Shown: positions 25,390 through 34,810, numbered from the stretch's first letter. The stretch: DNA of 64,000 bases from Bombilactobacillus bombi (GCF_013607485.1 NZ_SCHP01000001.1:1-64000), one strand, 5' to 3'. Made by a program: numbers and translations. The notes: generated by a model not told the origin, from the sequence alone.

Positions 25390-26565
25390 ATGACTGAAGA
25401 TACAGCTTGCGTAGAATTTCGCCATGTAACTAAGATTTACAATAAATCCCAATTACCAGCCGTGAGTGACATCAATCTAAAAATTGCTCGGGGAGCTTTT
25501 TGTTGCTTAATCGGCACCTCAGGATCAGGTAAAACCACTTTGATGAGGATGATTAATCGCATGAACCCAATCACTAAGGGAACCGTTTTGGTCAACGGCC
25601 AAGATGTTAAAAATCTTAATCCGGTCAACCTCAGGCGACATATTGGCTATGTTATCCAAAGCAATGGCCTAATGCCACATATGACTATCAAAGATAATAT
25701 TACCATTGTCCCCCGACTCTTAAAGTGGTCCGAGGATAAAATTGAACAAAAAGTTCAAGAATTAATTCAACTGGCCGAACTACCAACAGAGTTTTTAAAC
25801 CGTTATCCAGCTGAACTTTCGGGGGGACAGCAGCAACGTGTCGGCGTCCTGCGGGCTTTAGCAGCTGATCAGGACTTAATATTAATGGATGAACCCTTTG
25901 GAGCATTGGACCCCATTACTCGTGAAACTTTACAAGATTTTGTAAAAAAACTGCAAACACAGCTAGATAAGACGATTATTTTTGTCACTCATGATATGGA
26001 TGAAGCCTTAAAATTAGCAACACAAATGGTAATTATGAATGAAGGCAAAGTCATTCAAGATGACACACCTGTAAATATCTTGCATCAGCCTGCTAATGAA
26101 TTTGTCAAAAATCTTTTGGGGGAAGATCGCCTAGAAGAAGCCCAGCATTATACCGTCCAAGTAGGCGAAATCATGTTGACAGACCCCGTTAAGATTAATA
26201 TTGGCGCTAGCTTAACTCAGGCCTTGTCAGTGATGAAAAACCGTCATGTAGACACACTTTTGGTTACTGATGATTCTAATCACCTCAAAGGCTTTATTAG
26301 CGTAAGTAAATTAGACAAGCGCTATCACCATGTTGACAGTGTTAGCGATATTTTGGAAACCAAGCTAGCTACGCTCCATCCTGATTCTTATTTGCGCGAT
26401 TACGCTGGCAAAATTTTACAAGGAAATATGACCTATGTCCCCGTTGTTGATCACCAAGACAAGTTAGTCGGTATTGTTACGCGCTCAGCATTGGTGAACT
26501 TAGTTTATAGCACTATTTGGGGCAGTACAGAAGGTAATATTCAAGGAGCTGACAAGCATGAGTGA
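25390..26565 (+). CDS. opuCA: OpuCA, betaine/carnitine ABC ATPase
   Basis: 391 residues. An ABC ATPase domain (1-235) with Walker A GTSGSGKTTL near 40, Q-loop VIQSNGLMPHMT, signature LSGGQQQR and Walker B LILMDEPFGALDP is followed by a tandem CBS pair (about 260-375). CBS domains in OpuA/OpuC ATPases sense ionic strength and gate transport. First gene of a four-gene operon; its end overlaps the next gene by eight bases. The gene is preceded by a good ribosome site and a cre-like element. Substrate range (glycine betaine, carnitine, choline) is inferred from family. Confidence 0.92.
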   Translation: MTEDTACVEFRHVTKIYNKSQLPAVSDINLKIARGAFCCLIGTSGSGKTTLMRMINRMNPITKGTVLVNGQDVKNLNPVNLRRHIGYVIQSNGLMPHMTIKDNITIVPRLLKWSEDKIEQKVQELIQLAELPTEFLNRYPAELSGGQQQRVGVLRALAADQDLILMDEPFGALDPITRETLQDFVKKLQTQLDKTIIFVTHDMDEALKLATQMVIMNEGKVIQDDTPVNILHQPANEFVKNLLGEDRLEEAQHYTVQVGEIMLTDPVKINIGASLTQALSVMKNRHVDTLLVTDDSNHLKGFISVSKLDKRYHHVDSVSDILETKLATLHPDSYLRDYAGKILQGNMTYVPVVDHQDKLVGIVTRSALVNLVYSTIWGSTEGNIQGADKHE

Positions 26566-27184
26566 TTTTTTAGCAGCACATGGTTCAGAATTAATTTTAA
26601 AAACCTGGCAACAAATTTATATTGCAGCAATTTCCTTAGGCTTAGGAATCTTAGTGGCCGTTCCTGCGGGGATTATTTTAGCTCATTTTCCTAAAGTTGC
26701 ACAATTGGTGATGGGTATTTCTAGCATGCTGCAAACTATACCGGCTTTAGCTATTCTAGCCTTAATGATTCCTATCTTTGGTATTGGTGCCTTACCTGCA
26801 ATTATTGCGCTATTTATTTACAGCCTAATGCCAATTTTAAGAAACACTTACATTGGCATGCAAGGAGTAGATCCCAATGTCGTCGATTCCGCCAAGGGTT
26901 TAGGAATGACCAATACTCAATTAACTTTCAAAGTGCAAGTTCCGTTGGCAATGCCAGTCATTATGGGCGGTATTCGCCTCTCAGCTGTTTATGTAATATC
27001 GTGGTCAACTTTAGCCTCATATATTGGTGCGGGCGGTCTCGGAGATTTTATTTTTAATGGTTTGGATTTATTCCAAACTGACCTAATCCTTGGCGGTACT
27101 ATTCCAATAATTATTATAGCTATTTTGACCGATTATTTATTAGGTAAAATAGAACATAGATTATCGCCGATTCCAAAACAATGA
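26558..27184 (+). CDS. opuCB: OpuCB, osmolyte ABC permease
   Basis: 208 residues with five or six membrane segments. GLGILVAVPAGIILA, MLQTIPALAILALMIPIFGIGALPA and the coupling loop YIGMQGVDPNVVDSAKGLGMTNTQ are typical of the OpuC/ProW inner-membrane permeases. It overlaps opuCA upstream and the first possible ATG of opuCC downstream. It forms a heterodimer with OpuCD. Confidence 0.92.
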   Translation: MSDFLAAHGSELILKTWQQIYIAAISLGLGILVAVPAGIILAHFPKVAQLVMGISSMLQTIPALAILALMIPIFGIGALPAIIALFIYSLMPILRNTYIGMQGVDPNVVDSAKGLGMTNTQLTFKVQVPLAMPVIMGGIRLSAVYVISWSTLASYIGAGGLGDFIFNGLDLFQTDLILGGTIPIIIIAILTDYLLGKIEHRLSPIPKQ

Positions 27185-27195
27185 GGAGGCTCTCA

Positions 27196-28134
27196 ATGAA
27201 AAAATTTTTAACTAAGTTATTAATACTTTTTAGTATGATGTTCATCCTCATACCTTTATTAGCCGGTTGTACACTGCCGGGGTTGACTTCAGCACAAAGA
27301 AACAGCGATTCAGTCCGCGTAGCTGCTACTACTAGTACTGAATCACAAATTTTAGCTTATATGATTTCCGAATTAATTGAACATGAGACGAATTTACAAA
27401 CCTCTATTGTAAATAACATGGGGTCAGCTTCAATGATGCATGAAGCTTTGGTGCGCAAAAATGCGGATATTCAAGCGACTTCTTTTAACGGTACAGAATT
27501 AACTGGTAATTTACAGTTGCCACCCACCAAAGATGCACACAAAGCCACCCGCATTGTCCGTCGTGAACTAAAAAAGCGCTATGATCAAACTTATTACCCG
27601 ACTTATGGTTTTGCTGACACCTATGCCTTTATGGTTAAGCAAGCAACTGCACAAAAATATCATTTACAAACAGTATCCGACCTAGAAAAAGTAGCCCAAC
27701 AATTTTCTGTGGGAGTAGATTCTATCTGGTTAAATCACAAAGGTGACGGTTATAAAGACTTTATTCGTTATTATGGTTTTGAATTCAAACGTGCCCATCC
27801 CATGCAGATTGGCTTAGTTTATTCAGCACTAGCAGCTAATAAAATGGATGTCGTTTTGGGTTATTCGACTGATGGCCGTATTGATAGTTATCATCTACAA
27901 CAGCTTCAAGATAATAAGCACTTCTTCCCGCCCTATCAGTGTTCTTTAGTTGTAAATAACTACATGCTGCGTGAGCATCCCCAATTAAAGTCACTTTTGC
28001 ATCGCTTAGACGGCAAAATTAACCTTCACACCATGCGACATTTAAACTATCAAGTTGATGATCAATTATTGGAACCACAAGTAGTGGCTCATCAATTTTT
28101 GGTACAACACAATTATTTTCGAGGTGATAAATAA
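27196..28134 (+). CDS. opuCC: OpuCC, osmolyte-binding lipoprotein
   Basis: 312 residues from the ATG at 27196, which has AGGAGG six bases upstream; the ATG at 27181 overlaps the opuCB stop and has no site of its own. A lipoprotein signal (LIPLLAGC, lipobox cysteine near residue 25) anchors it outside the membrane. The OpuAC-type binding domain follows (VRVAATTSTESQILAYMISELIEHETNLQTSIVNNMGSA; TYGFADTYAFMVKQATAQKYHLQTVSDL). It delivers betaine-like solutes to the OpuCB/CD pore. Confidence 0.92.
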   Translation: MKKFLTKLLILFSMMFILIPLLAGCTLPGLTSAQRNSDSVRVAATTSTESQILAYMISELIEHETNLQTSIVNNMGSASMMHEALVRKNADIQATSFNGTELTGNLQLPPTKDAHKATRIVRRELKKRYDQTYYPTYGFADTYAFMVKQATAQKYHLQTVSDLEKVAQQFSVGVDSIWLNHKGDGYKDFIRYYGFEFKRAHPMQIGLVYSALAANKMDVVLGYSTDGRIDSYHLQQLQDNKHFFPPYQCSLVVNNYMLREHPQLKSLLHRLDGKINLHTMRHLNYQVDDQLLEPQVVAHQFLVQHNYFRGDK

Positions 28135-28796
28135 TGGCTCATTTAAACACTTGGCAACAATTAATCTATTACTATCAACATAATGGCCTGTATGTTTGGG
28201 AACAATTTAGCCGCCACTTTTTGGTATCTATTTACGGTGTTTTATTTGCCGCAATTATTGGGATTCCAATTGGCATTTATGTGGCTCGTAATCATCATCT
28301 GGCAGACTTTGTCATTAGTATTGCCAATGTAATTCAAACTATTCCTTCGCTAGCCTTACTTTCTATTATTATGCTGGGATTGGGCTTAGGAGTAAATACC
28401 GTAATTGTGACTGTCTTTTTATATTCGCTGTTACCTATTATTAAAAACACTTATACGGGCATGAGCAATGTTGATGCAAATATTATCGATTCTGGAAGAG
28501 GGATGGGAATGACTAAATGGCAAATTCTGTATATGATTCAGTTGCCCTTATCCTTATCAATTATTATGGCAGGAATTCGGAGTGCCTTAGTCATCGCGAT
28601 TGGAATTACCGCTATCGGCTCCTTTGTAGGAGCTGGGGGACTTGGCGATATTATCACTCGTGGAATTAATGCCACTAATGGTGCTGCCTTAATCATTGCC
28701 GGAGCTTTGCCCACAGCCTTTATGGCAATTATCACTGATACAGTTTTAAACTTTTTAGAAAAATGGCTCCAGCCTGCTGCCCTAAAAAACTCCTAA
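28134..28796 (+). CDS. opuCD: OpuCD, osmolyte ABC permease
   Basis: 220 residues, about six membrane segments. NVIQTIPSLALLSIIMLGLGLG and the coupling loop YTGMSNVDANIIDSGRGMGMTKWQ match the second permease of OpuC systems. Its ATG overlaps the opuCC stop by one base (TAATG) with GAGGTG upstream. Its own stop abuts a CIRCE element, so the operon end and the heat-shock promoter are packed together. Confidence 0.92.
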   Translation: MAHLNTWQQLIYYYQHNGLYVWEQFSRHFLVSIYGVLFAAIIGIPIGIYVARNHHLADFVISIANVIQTIPSLALLSIIMLGLGLGVNTVIVTVFLYSLLPIIKNTYTGMSNVDANIIDSGRGMGMTKWQILYMIQLPLSLSIIMAGIRSALVIAIGITAIGSFVGAGGLGDIITRGINATNGAALIIAGALPTAFMAIITDTVLNFLEKWLQPAALKNS

Positions 28797-28823
28797 TTAG
28801 CACTCGATAATTTAGAGTGCTAA
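28797..28823. promoter_or_regulatory. CIRCE element (HrcA operator)
   Basis: TTAGCACTC-N9-GAGTGCTAA, an exact match to the CIRCE consensus. It sits directly after the opuCD stop and 69 bp before hsp20. A SigA promoter can be read just downstream (TTGCCT, 17 bp, TAATAT), which would put CIRCE upstream of the -35 rather than in the usual leader position. Confidence 0.93.
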
Positions 28824-28891
28824 TTACTTGCCTCTTTTTCTTCGAGGTACTAATATATAGTTGTACCAAGAAAGAAAGGAAGTAAGCAGTT

Positions 28892-29317
28892 ATGGCAAAC
28901 AATTTAATGAATCGTCGCAATGATATGTTTGATATGTTCAATAATATGGATCGTTGGTTCAATAATTGGGGCCCAGATTTCCCAGCTGCTAATATGAAAA
29001 CCGACGTTTCTGAATCGCAAAAGGCTTATGATGTAGTCATTGACCTCCCCGATATGAATAAAAAAGATATTTCAATTACCTATGATAATGATATATTAAC
29101 AGTCTCGGCTCATCGTAATTCTTTAAATCATGCCAGTGACAAAGACGGTAATTTGATTATGAATGAACGTTCTTATGGTCGCTTTAGTCGTCAATATCGG
29201 CTTCCAGATGTTGACCGGCAGCAAATTTCTGCCAAGTACGAAGATGGCACTTTAAAGATCAACTTACCAAAAACTCATGATTTACCAAATAACGATACTA
29301 AAATCCAAATTGATTAA
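28892..29317 (+). CDS. hsp20: Small heat-shock protein, Hsp20 family
   Basis: 141-residue holdase chaperone of the alpha-crystallin family. The N-terminal arm MFDMFNNMDRWFNNW is followed by the alpha-crystallin domain (about 40-130, MKTDVSESQKAYDVVIDLPDMNKKDISITYDNDILTVSA; YEDGTLKINLPK). The canonical IxI tail is reduced to KIQID. Ribosome site AAAGGAAG. Controlled by HrcA through the CIRCE upstream; no CtsR box was seen. Confidence 0.93.
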   Translation: MANNLMNRRNDMFDMFNNMDRWFNNWGPDFPAANMKTDVSESQKAYDVVIDLPDMNKKDISITYDNDILTVSAHRNSLNHASDKDGNLIMNERSYGRFSRQYRLPDVDRQQISAKYEDGTLKINLPKTHDLPNNDTKIQID

Positions 29318-29330
29318 TAAACCATTTAAA

Positions 29331-29367
29331 AACGCATCCGCGGTTTAATACCGGAGATGCGTTTTTT
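29331..29367 (+). terminator. Terminator of hsp20
   Basis: AACGCATC / GATGCGTT arms with an inner CCG/CGG pairing, followed by TTTTTT. Confidence 0.85.
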
Positions 29368-29389
29368 CGTTTGGTGAAAGAGATTGACT

Positions 29390-30805
29390 TTAAATGATTG
29401 TACTTCGCTTTGTTGTAGAATTGCAGCTAACTGGCAACTTAAATGAAATTAAAATCCCTAATATCGCAATTACTATCATAAAATCAAATGTCCAGTGATA
29501 ACCTATTTCAGTAGCTAATTGTGGGGATAAACCTCTATTAGTCGCTGTCAAGGATCCTAAACTTACAATAGTCATTGAAATGGCCGTGCCTAAAGAACCA
29601 CCAATTTGGCGAATAGTCGAAGATACAGCATTGCCATATGCTGTGTCGGTTTCATCTAAAGCATTAATTCCAGCAGTAAAGGTCGTCATCATTGTTAAGG
29701 CAATCCCCATCATCCTAATAGCATAACTGAACACTATGAGTAAAATGGAAGTATGTGCCGTAAAAAAGGCCATTGGAATCGTACCAAGCAATAGAGCAAT
29801 AAAACCTATAAAAGAAATAATTCTCACACCAAATTTATCAAACAAATAACCTGAAAGCGGGTTAAAAAGTCCCATAATAATTGCTCCAGGCATCATAATT
29901 AATCCTGTTGACAAGGCAGTTTCATTTCTAGTAGTCTGCAAGTATAATGGTAAGACTAATTCAATTCCCACCATTGCTAGATTACTAAGCGTACTAAGAG
30001 TGGTTGCCCAATTAAATTGACGATTTAAAAGCACCCTAATATTTAATAAAGGCTGCGTCAATTGAAGCTGTCGTTTGCCAAATAAAATCAAAAAGACAAT
30101 CCCTATTAAAAACAAGACACTTTCAATTAACGTTATTTTACCAGTATTACCTATCTCAGAAAAAATAAAAAGAATCATCCCAAAACCCACAATTGCTTCA
30201 GCAAAAGAAAGCCAATCTAAATTGGTTTTATGAGGATTATTTATTTTATAAAACCCAAAAAAAGCACATAAAAAAACTATTGTACTAGCGACTGTCAAAA
30301 TTATAAATAACATACGCCAATCATAATATTTTAAGATTATGCCAGAAATTGTAGGACCTACGGCAGGACCAAAAGCAATTACCAAACCCGTCATGCCTAC
30401 AGCAACCCCACGTTGCTGTGGAGCAAATAACTTTAAGATAACGTTTTGAACAAATGGCATTAATGCTCCTGCTGCTACAGCTTCAATCAGTCGACCACCT
30501 AATAAAATATAAAAATTAGAAGCGGACAAACAAAGCAAGGAACCAATAATAAAAATAAATAACATTACTAAATAGCTGCGGCGCGTCGAAAAACGTTCAA
30601 AAATCCACGCCGATAGAGGTATCATCACTCCAACAATCAATAAATACCCCGTTGATAACCATTGAACGGTAGTTTGGCTCACTTGAAATGTGCGCATAAT
30701 AGTAACTAAAGCATTATTTAAGAAAGTTTCTGCTAATAATGAAATGAAAGCTCCAGCCAACAAAATTATCATCATAATATTGCGCTTTTTAGTATTGATC
30801 TGCAT
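29390..30805 (-). CDS. DHA2 (EmrB/QacA) drug efflux MFS
   Basis: 471 residues from the ATG at 30805, which has GGAGG five bases upstream; a second ATG twelve bases earlier contains that site and is unlikely. Fourteen membrane segments are predicted. MRTFQVSQTTVQWLSTGYLL, GGRLIEAVAAGALMPFVQNVI and the motif C region GLVIAFGPAVGPTISGII are signatures of proton-drug antiporters. Expressed from the MarR gene just upstream (25 bp apart), a common arrangement for MarR-controlled efflux pumps. The exported compound is unknown. Confidence 0.88.
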   Translation of the reverse strand: MQINTKKRNIMMIILLAGAFISLLAETFLNNALVTIMRTFQVSQTTVQWLSTGYLLIVGVMIPLSAWIFERFSTRRSYLVMLFIFIIGSLLCLSASNFYILLGGRLIEAVAAGALMPFVQNVILKLFAPQQRGVAVGMTGLVIAFGPAVGPTISGIILKYYDWRMLFIILTVASTIVFLCAFFGFYKINNPHKTNLDWLSFAEAIVGFGMILFIFSEIGNTGKITLIESVLFLIGIVFLILFGKRQLQLTQPLLNIRVLLNRQFNWATTLSTLSNLAMVGIELVLPLYLQTTRNETALSTGLIMMPGAIIMGLFNPLSGYLFDKFGVRIISFIGFIALLLGTIPMAFFTAHTSILLIVFSYAIRMMGIALTMMTTFTAGINALDETDTAYGNAVSSTIRQIGGSLGTAISMTIVSLGSLTATNRGLSPQLATEIGYHWTFDFMIVIAILGILISFKLPVSCNSTTKRSTII

Positions 30806-30829
30806 AATATCCTCCATAAATATAGCATG

Positions 30830-31288
30830 CTACATGTTAAAATTATGAATTACTTTTTGTAAGATTTCAGTCAATTGCTCTTGCTCACTTATTGTCATGC
30901 CTAACGTGATCTTATGATTAACTTTAGTCATAATCTGATAAATATTCATAATATTATCACCAATTAAAGTTGAGCCTCTCGCAGACAAGGACAAAATGAT
31001 TTGGCGTTTATCACTTTTTAATGTGGCAATATTAATCAAATTCCGCTGTTCTAAACGCTTGACAATGCTACGAATTGTTGGATGACTGATTGCAAAAACC
31101 TTTTCGAGTTCCTTTTGTGAAACCGTCCGGCTGCGCGCCTCATACAAATAAGTTAATAAAGCAACTTGGGTTCCCGTTAAATTAAATTCTGTAAACAAAT
31201 TATGCATTTCGTGATTCAATTCTTTTTCTACTAATGTATTAGCAATTTTAATTAAAGGCCCTAGTTTGTTCATCTCATTAGTTTTCAT
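30830..31288 (-). CDS. MarR family regulator
   Basis: 152 residues from the ATG at 31288, which has GAGGTG six bases upstream; the longer GTG start overlaps that site. Winged helix at about 50-110 (TVSQKELEKVFAISHPTIRSIVKRLEQRNLINI; wing LKSDKRQIILSLSARG). It forms an operon with the DHA2 pump and probably represses it until a ligand binds. A candidate operator with arms GTAGT and ACTAC lies 18 bp upstream of its start. Confidence 0.88.
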   Translation of the reverse strand: MKTNEMNKLGPLIKIANTLVEKELNHEMHNLFTEFNLTGTQVALLTYLYEARSRTVSQKELEKVFAISHPTIRSIVKRLEQRNLINIATLKSDKRQIILSLSARGSTLIGDNIMNIYQIMTKVNHKITLGMTISEQEQLTEILQKVIHNFNM

Positions 31289-31306
31289 AATCAACACCTC
31301 AAATAC

Positions 31307-31318
31307 GTAGTTTACTAC
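31307..31318. promoter_or_regulatory. Candidate MarR operator
   Basis: GTAGT-TT-ACTAC, an inverted repeat immediately upstream of the MarR ribosome site. MarR proteins bind short symmetric sites of this sort; assignment is by position. Confidence 0.45.
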
Positions 31319-31425
31319 ATATTTTCAAAATAGCAAGAATAATTCCAATTATAGTATCTATAACTTCTAATCTAATTTTGCTTCGTCCAAAACAAAAGCG
31401 TAAGCTTTCTTTAGAGGTGATTTTC

Positions 31426-32382
31426 ATGAAAATTTTAATTGCAGCACCGCCGATTAATTTTGATTTGGCAAAAATCAAACAAAAAATTGCCAAAAATTTT
31501 AAGTCAGATGAATTCTTTTACTTAGATTCAGCCTTATCTGACCAACAATTAGAGCAAATAGAAGTATTAGTAGGAAATGACCAGCAGATTCTTGAAAAGA
31601 TTCTGGCGCTGCCTAATAGTCATTTACGTTGGGTACAAGCTTTATCTGCCGGAATTGATTACCTGCCCTTAAAAAAGTTACAACAAAGTCATATTTTACT
31701 GACAACGTTAAAAGGTCTCCATGCTGAACCTATCGCAGAAACCATCTTAGGAATGATTCTCAGCAGTTATCGTGGAATAGTTAATTCAGCCCGCCACCAA
31801 TCCTGGCAAAAGCCCCCAAGAAAATCCCATTTGATTAAAAATAAGCGTGTGGTCATTTTTGGTACAGGACATATTGGCAGCCGGACTGCAGAATTGTTGC
31901 AAGCCTTTGGAGCTCAGGTTAGCGGAGTAAACCATAATGGTCATCCTGCAGCTAATTTTTTACAAACTGTCAGCACTCAAGATTCCTTACAATTAGCAGC
32001 TGATGCTCAAATCATCATTAATACAATGCCCTTAACTAGTGCTACTAAAGATTATTTTAATGCTGGTTTCTTTAAGCATCTCACCAAGCAACCGCTATTC
32101 ATCAGCATTGGTCGAGGTCCAAGTACCAATACCGCTGACTTAATTACTGCCTTAAAAAAACAGCAGCTAAGCGCTGCCGCTCTTGATGTGACGGATCCTG
32201 AACCCCTGCCAGCCGATAATCCCCTTTGGCAAATGGGTAATGTACTAATTTCACCACATATTTCTGGTATTTATTCGGAATATACTATGGAAGCAATAGA
32301 ACTTTTTCATACAAATCTCCAGTATTTCCATCAGGATGGTACTGTTGCAATTAATCAAGTTGACTTTAACAAGGGTTATTAA
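31426..32382 (+). CDS. D-2-hydroxyacid dehydrogenase family
   Basis: 318 residues from the ATG at 31426 (GAGGTG upstream). An N-terminal catalytic domain is followed by a Rossmann NAD domain with VVIFGTGHIGSRTAELLQAFG (GxGxxG near 143-148). Catalytic candidates are Arg in SIGRGPS, Glu in DVTDPEPLP and His in SPHISG. It reduces or oxidises 2-keto/2-hydroxy acids with NAD(H); the substrate cannot be read from sequence. It is divergent from marR across a short promoter region. Confidence 0.85.
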   Translation: MKILIAAPPINFDLAKIKQKIAKNFKSDEFFYLDSALSDQQLEQIEVLVGNDQQILEKILALPNSHLRWVQALSAGIDYLPLKKLQQSHILLTTLKGLHAEPIAETILGMILSSYRGIVNSARHQSWQKPPRKSHLIKNKRVVIFGTGHIGSRTAELLQAFGAQVSGVNHNGHPAANFLQTVSTQDSLQLAADAQIIINTMPLTSATKDYFNAGFFKHLTKQPLFISIGRGPSTNTADLITALKKQQLSAAALDVTDPEPLPADNPLWQMGNVLISPHISGIYSEYTMEAIELFHTNLQYFHQDGTVAINQVDFNKGY

Positions 32383-32436
32383 ATAATAATTATCTACAAT
32401 CCCCTCAGTATTAAAATATATGAGTAAGACAAAAAA

Positions 32437-32467
32437 CGACTGGAGCAATAATATTCCAGTCGCTTTT
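32437..32467. terminator. Bidirectional terminator
   Basis: CGACTGGA / TCCAGTCG stem with A run before and TTTTT after. It separates the dehydrogenase from the convergent LOG gene. Confidence 0.8.
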
Positions 32468-32511
32468 TAAATATTAAATTGACTTTGATAGTCGTTTTTA
32501 TCTACTTTTGA

Positions 32512-33078
32512 TCAGTTATAAGTTCTGATTTGGGGTGGGAGATAATTTTCTATGAAATCAAATATTTCAGTTAAAGAATCTGAAAACAACAATTTGTCTA
32601 ACTCTCTAGCCGTTAAAAAATCCTTTGCTACCATTTGCTGAAACATTGTTTTTAAGGAATCATAATAACCACCTACGTTGTATAAAACACAAGGTTTAGT
32701 ATAATCGCCTAAGCGTGTCCACGAAAAAGATTGCGAAATCTCTTCTAGAGTTCCAGGGCCGCCAGGAAGAGCAATACAGCCATCTGATAATTCTAGCATG
32801 CGTTGCTTACGTTCTGACATATCTTTAACTACTTGTAAATCAGCCAGCTCCACTAAAGCCGCCCCTCTTTGAACTAATTCTCGTGTTATTACTCCCTGAA
32901 CTTGGCCTCCACTTTGCAAAACTCGTTTAGCTAAAAGACCCATTAAACCAACGCTACCCCCGCCATAAACTAACCCTAGATTATGTTCTACTAAATAATC
33001 AGCTAATTCTAGGGTAGCTTGTTGATAAATTTTATCATTGCCCATTGCTGCTCCACAATATACTGCAATATTTTTCAT
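32512..33078 (-). CDS. LOG family nucleotide phosphoribohydrolase
   Basis: 188 residues. GGGSVGLMG near 38-46 and PGGPGTLEEISQSFSW near 105-120 are the two signatures of the LOG/TIGR00730 lysine-decarboxylase-like family, which removes ribose 5-phosphate from nucleoside monophosphates (cytokinin-activating activity in some members). The physiological substrate in lactobacilli is not established to my knowledge. Ribosome site AAGGGG. Confidence 0.87.
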   Translation of the reverse strand: MKNIAVYCGAAMGNDKIYQQATLELADYLVEHNLGLVYGGGSVGLMGLLAKRVLQSGGQVQGVITRELVQRGAALVELADLQVVKDMSERKQRMLELSDGCIALPGGPGTLEEISQSFSWTRLGDYTKPCVLYNVGGYYDSLKTMFQQMVAKDFLTARELDKLLFSDSLTEIFDFIENYLPPQIRTYN

Positions 33079-33190
33079 ATCTTAACCCCTTAAAATTATT
33101 GGAAGATGTGATTATTATATTACAGTTTAACTTTGCAATAAATCGATTAAAAGAGTTCTATGTTAAAAAGTGCTAATACATTTTTTCTTT

Positions 33191-33218
33191 CCAACTAGAT
33201 AAAAAAATTTCTAGTTGG
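33191..33218. terminator. Terminator of the Mrr gene
   Basis: CCAACTAG / CTAGTTGG with a 12-base loop and T-rich flanks on both sides. The rest of 33079-33348 is AT-rich with no gene. Confidence 0.7.
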
Positions 33219-33348
33219 TTTTTATTATTTATTAATCACCAATTAGGTAATAATCACAGTAACTTGATATAACTGTAATAAAAATATCACTATTAACAAT
33301 ACTATTTATTAAATTTATAAGTGTAACAGTTTAGTTATTATATAAAAC

Positions 33349-34290
33349 TTATTCAAAATAATCTCGGTCAATATCATAAATCATAAATTGATTCTTCACA
33401 CGTACACCTACAGAATATTTAATCATTAAATTAGCTAACATTTGTCCATTAACTAAAATAATACCCAATTTTTCTGCAGCGTTTTGTGCTCCTTGAGAAA
33501 AATCAGAAGTAGTAATAAAGACACCCCTATCAGCATTTTTTTCATCTAAAGCACCATGAAACTTTTGAATTTCTGGACGACCCACAATATTATTTTGGGA
33601 ATAACGTTTAGCTTGCAAATAAATGGTCCGTGTACCTAATGGATCCTGATTAATAATACCATCAATACCGCCGTCATTACTGATTGAAGTTACTTTAGAG
33701 GAACCATTTTTACCTTTATACCCCATCTTACTAAGTAACTCAACAACTAAACTTTCAAAAAAATTAGGTGCATTATTCAAAATTAAGGTTAATAATTCCG
33801 TTGCCACTTGATTATTTAGTTCCTGAACCATTTGATCAATATCAGTCACATTATCAACGCTTGTAATTTCTTGGACGTTTGCTTGTTTTTGAGATATTAC
33901 TGCTTGACGATGTTGGGAATATGCAGGTTGTCGATGTACAATTTGACGATTAATTTTAATTCCGTATTGTTTTAATAAATGTAAGCCTAAATGCGTAATT
34001 TGATAATGTCCCCTCTCAGGACGCTGCAACATTTTAGCTATAAACATGTCTGAGCAAGCCCAACCAACACGATCTTCAATAACTTTAGTAGTTTGCTTAC
34101 TATTATCATAGGATTTTTGTCGCAATTGTGCTGGTAGGCCAATGCTATCAGCTACTGCATGTCTAATTTCTAGACCAGTACGTATTTGTCGATCTTGAAG
34201 ATAAAGCAAAGTAGGGTAACACAAACCATCCCAAGTTGGCATACCATACTTTCCCAATTTTAATCTGTGATAATCAATCAGCAATTCCAT
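33349..34290 (-). CDS. mrr: Mrr-type restriction endonuclease
   Basis: 313 residues. An N-terminal winged-helix Mrr_N domain (about 10-115, MPTWDGLCYPTLLYLQDRQIRTGLEIRHAVADSIGLP) is followed by a linker of about 50 residues and a C-terminal PD-(D/E)xK nuclease (about 175-300). The core is GGIDGIINQDPLGTRTIYLQAKRY, with the Asp and the QAK triad in place, and RPEIQKFHGAL follows. Mrr enzymes cut DNA carrying foreign methylation. It is the last gene of a three-gene run behind a DndD-like protein and a 152-residue protein. It could be a free-standing type IV enzyme or the nuclease effector of that triad. It must tolerate the host's GATC methylation by the adjacent DpnM. Confidence 0.88.
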   Translation of the reverse strand: MELLIDYHRLKLGKYGMPTWDGLCYPTLLYLQDRQIRTGLEIRHAVADSIGLPAQLRQKSYDNSKQTTKVIEDRVGWACSDMFIAKMLQRPERGHYQITHLGLHLLKQYGIKINRQIVHRQPAYSQHRQAVISQKQANVQEITSVDNVTDIDQMVQELNNQVATELLTLILNNAPNFFESLVVELLSKMGYKGKNGSSKVTSISNDGGIDGIINQDPLGTRTIYLQAKRYSQNNIVGRPEIQKFHGALDEKNADRGVFITTSDFSQGAQNAAEKLGIILVNGQMLANLMIKYSVGVRVKNQFMIYDIDRDYFE

Positions 34291-34341
34291 TATTAAATCC
34301 CCATATGCATAATCTGTAGATTTTATTATTTATCAAAACAT

Positions 34342-34800
34342 TTAAAAAGGTGCTATTTTGTCATCATTTTCCGTTTGTAAAAATTCATTCAATTTTAAAA
34401 GTACTAGCTCAGGCTCTAATTCAATAGCTCCCTGCTCATTGAGATTGTCAGCAAAAGTATGGGATCTTAGCCACTGCATTCCTCCTTGAGCATAGCTAAT
34501 AAAAGTTCGCCAAATTTGCGCAATAATTTCGTCATTAGCTAATTTATCTAAATCCATATCATCTTGATTTAAAATAATCCCGTACACAAGGTCTTTTTGC
34601 ACTGGAGAAAATTCTAAAGTATTAAACTTCGGGCCAGCAGGAGTAGACGGAGTTATTTTTTGATTTTGACGACATCCAATAATCATTGTCAAAAAAAAGA
34701 TATCAGCTGTACTTAAATTAGCTTTTTGCAGAGTTTGATAATCCACCTTATATTCCACATCTAAAGTAATACTTCTATTTCCATCAAATAAATCTGCCAT
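34342..34800 (-). CDS. Unrecognised 152-residue defence-triad protein
   Basis: 152 residues from the ATG at 34800 (AAGGAG seven bases upstream); a longer frame to 34848 overlaps the previous gene and lacks a site. No family recognised. It is acidic, soluble and mostly helical in appearance, with FFLTMIIGCRQNQ and IIAQIWRTFISYAQGGMQWLR as its most hydrophobic stretches. It lies 10 bp after the DndD-like gene and 51 bp before mrr, the position held by the small middle component in ABC three-component or Lamassu-like systems (SMC ATPase, small helical protein, nuclease). That analogy is inference from order and size. Confidence 0.75.
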   Translation of the reverse strand: MADLFDGNRSITLDVEYKVDYQTLQKANLSTADIFFLTMIIGCRQNQKITPSTPAGPKFNTLEFSPVQKDLVYGIILNQDDMDLDKLANDEIIAQIWRTFISYAQGGMQWLRSHTFADNLNEQGAIELEPELVLLKLNEFLQTENDDKIAPF

Positions 34801-34810
34801 AATTTTCTCC

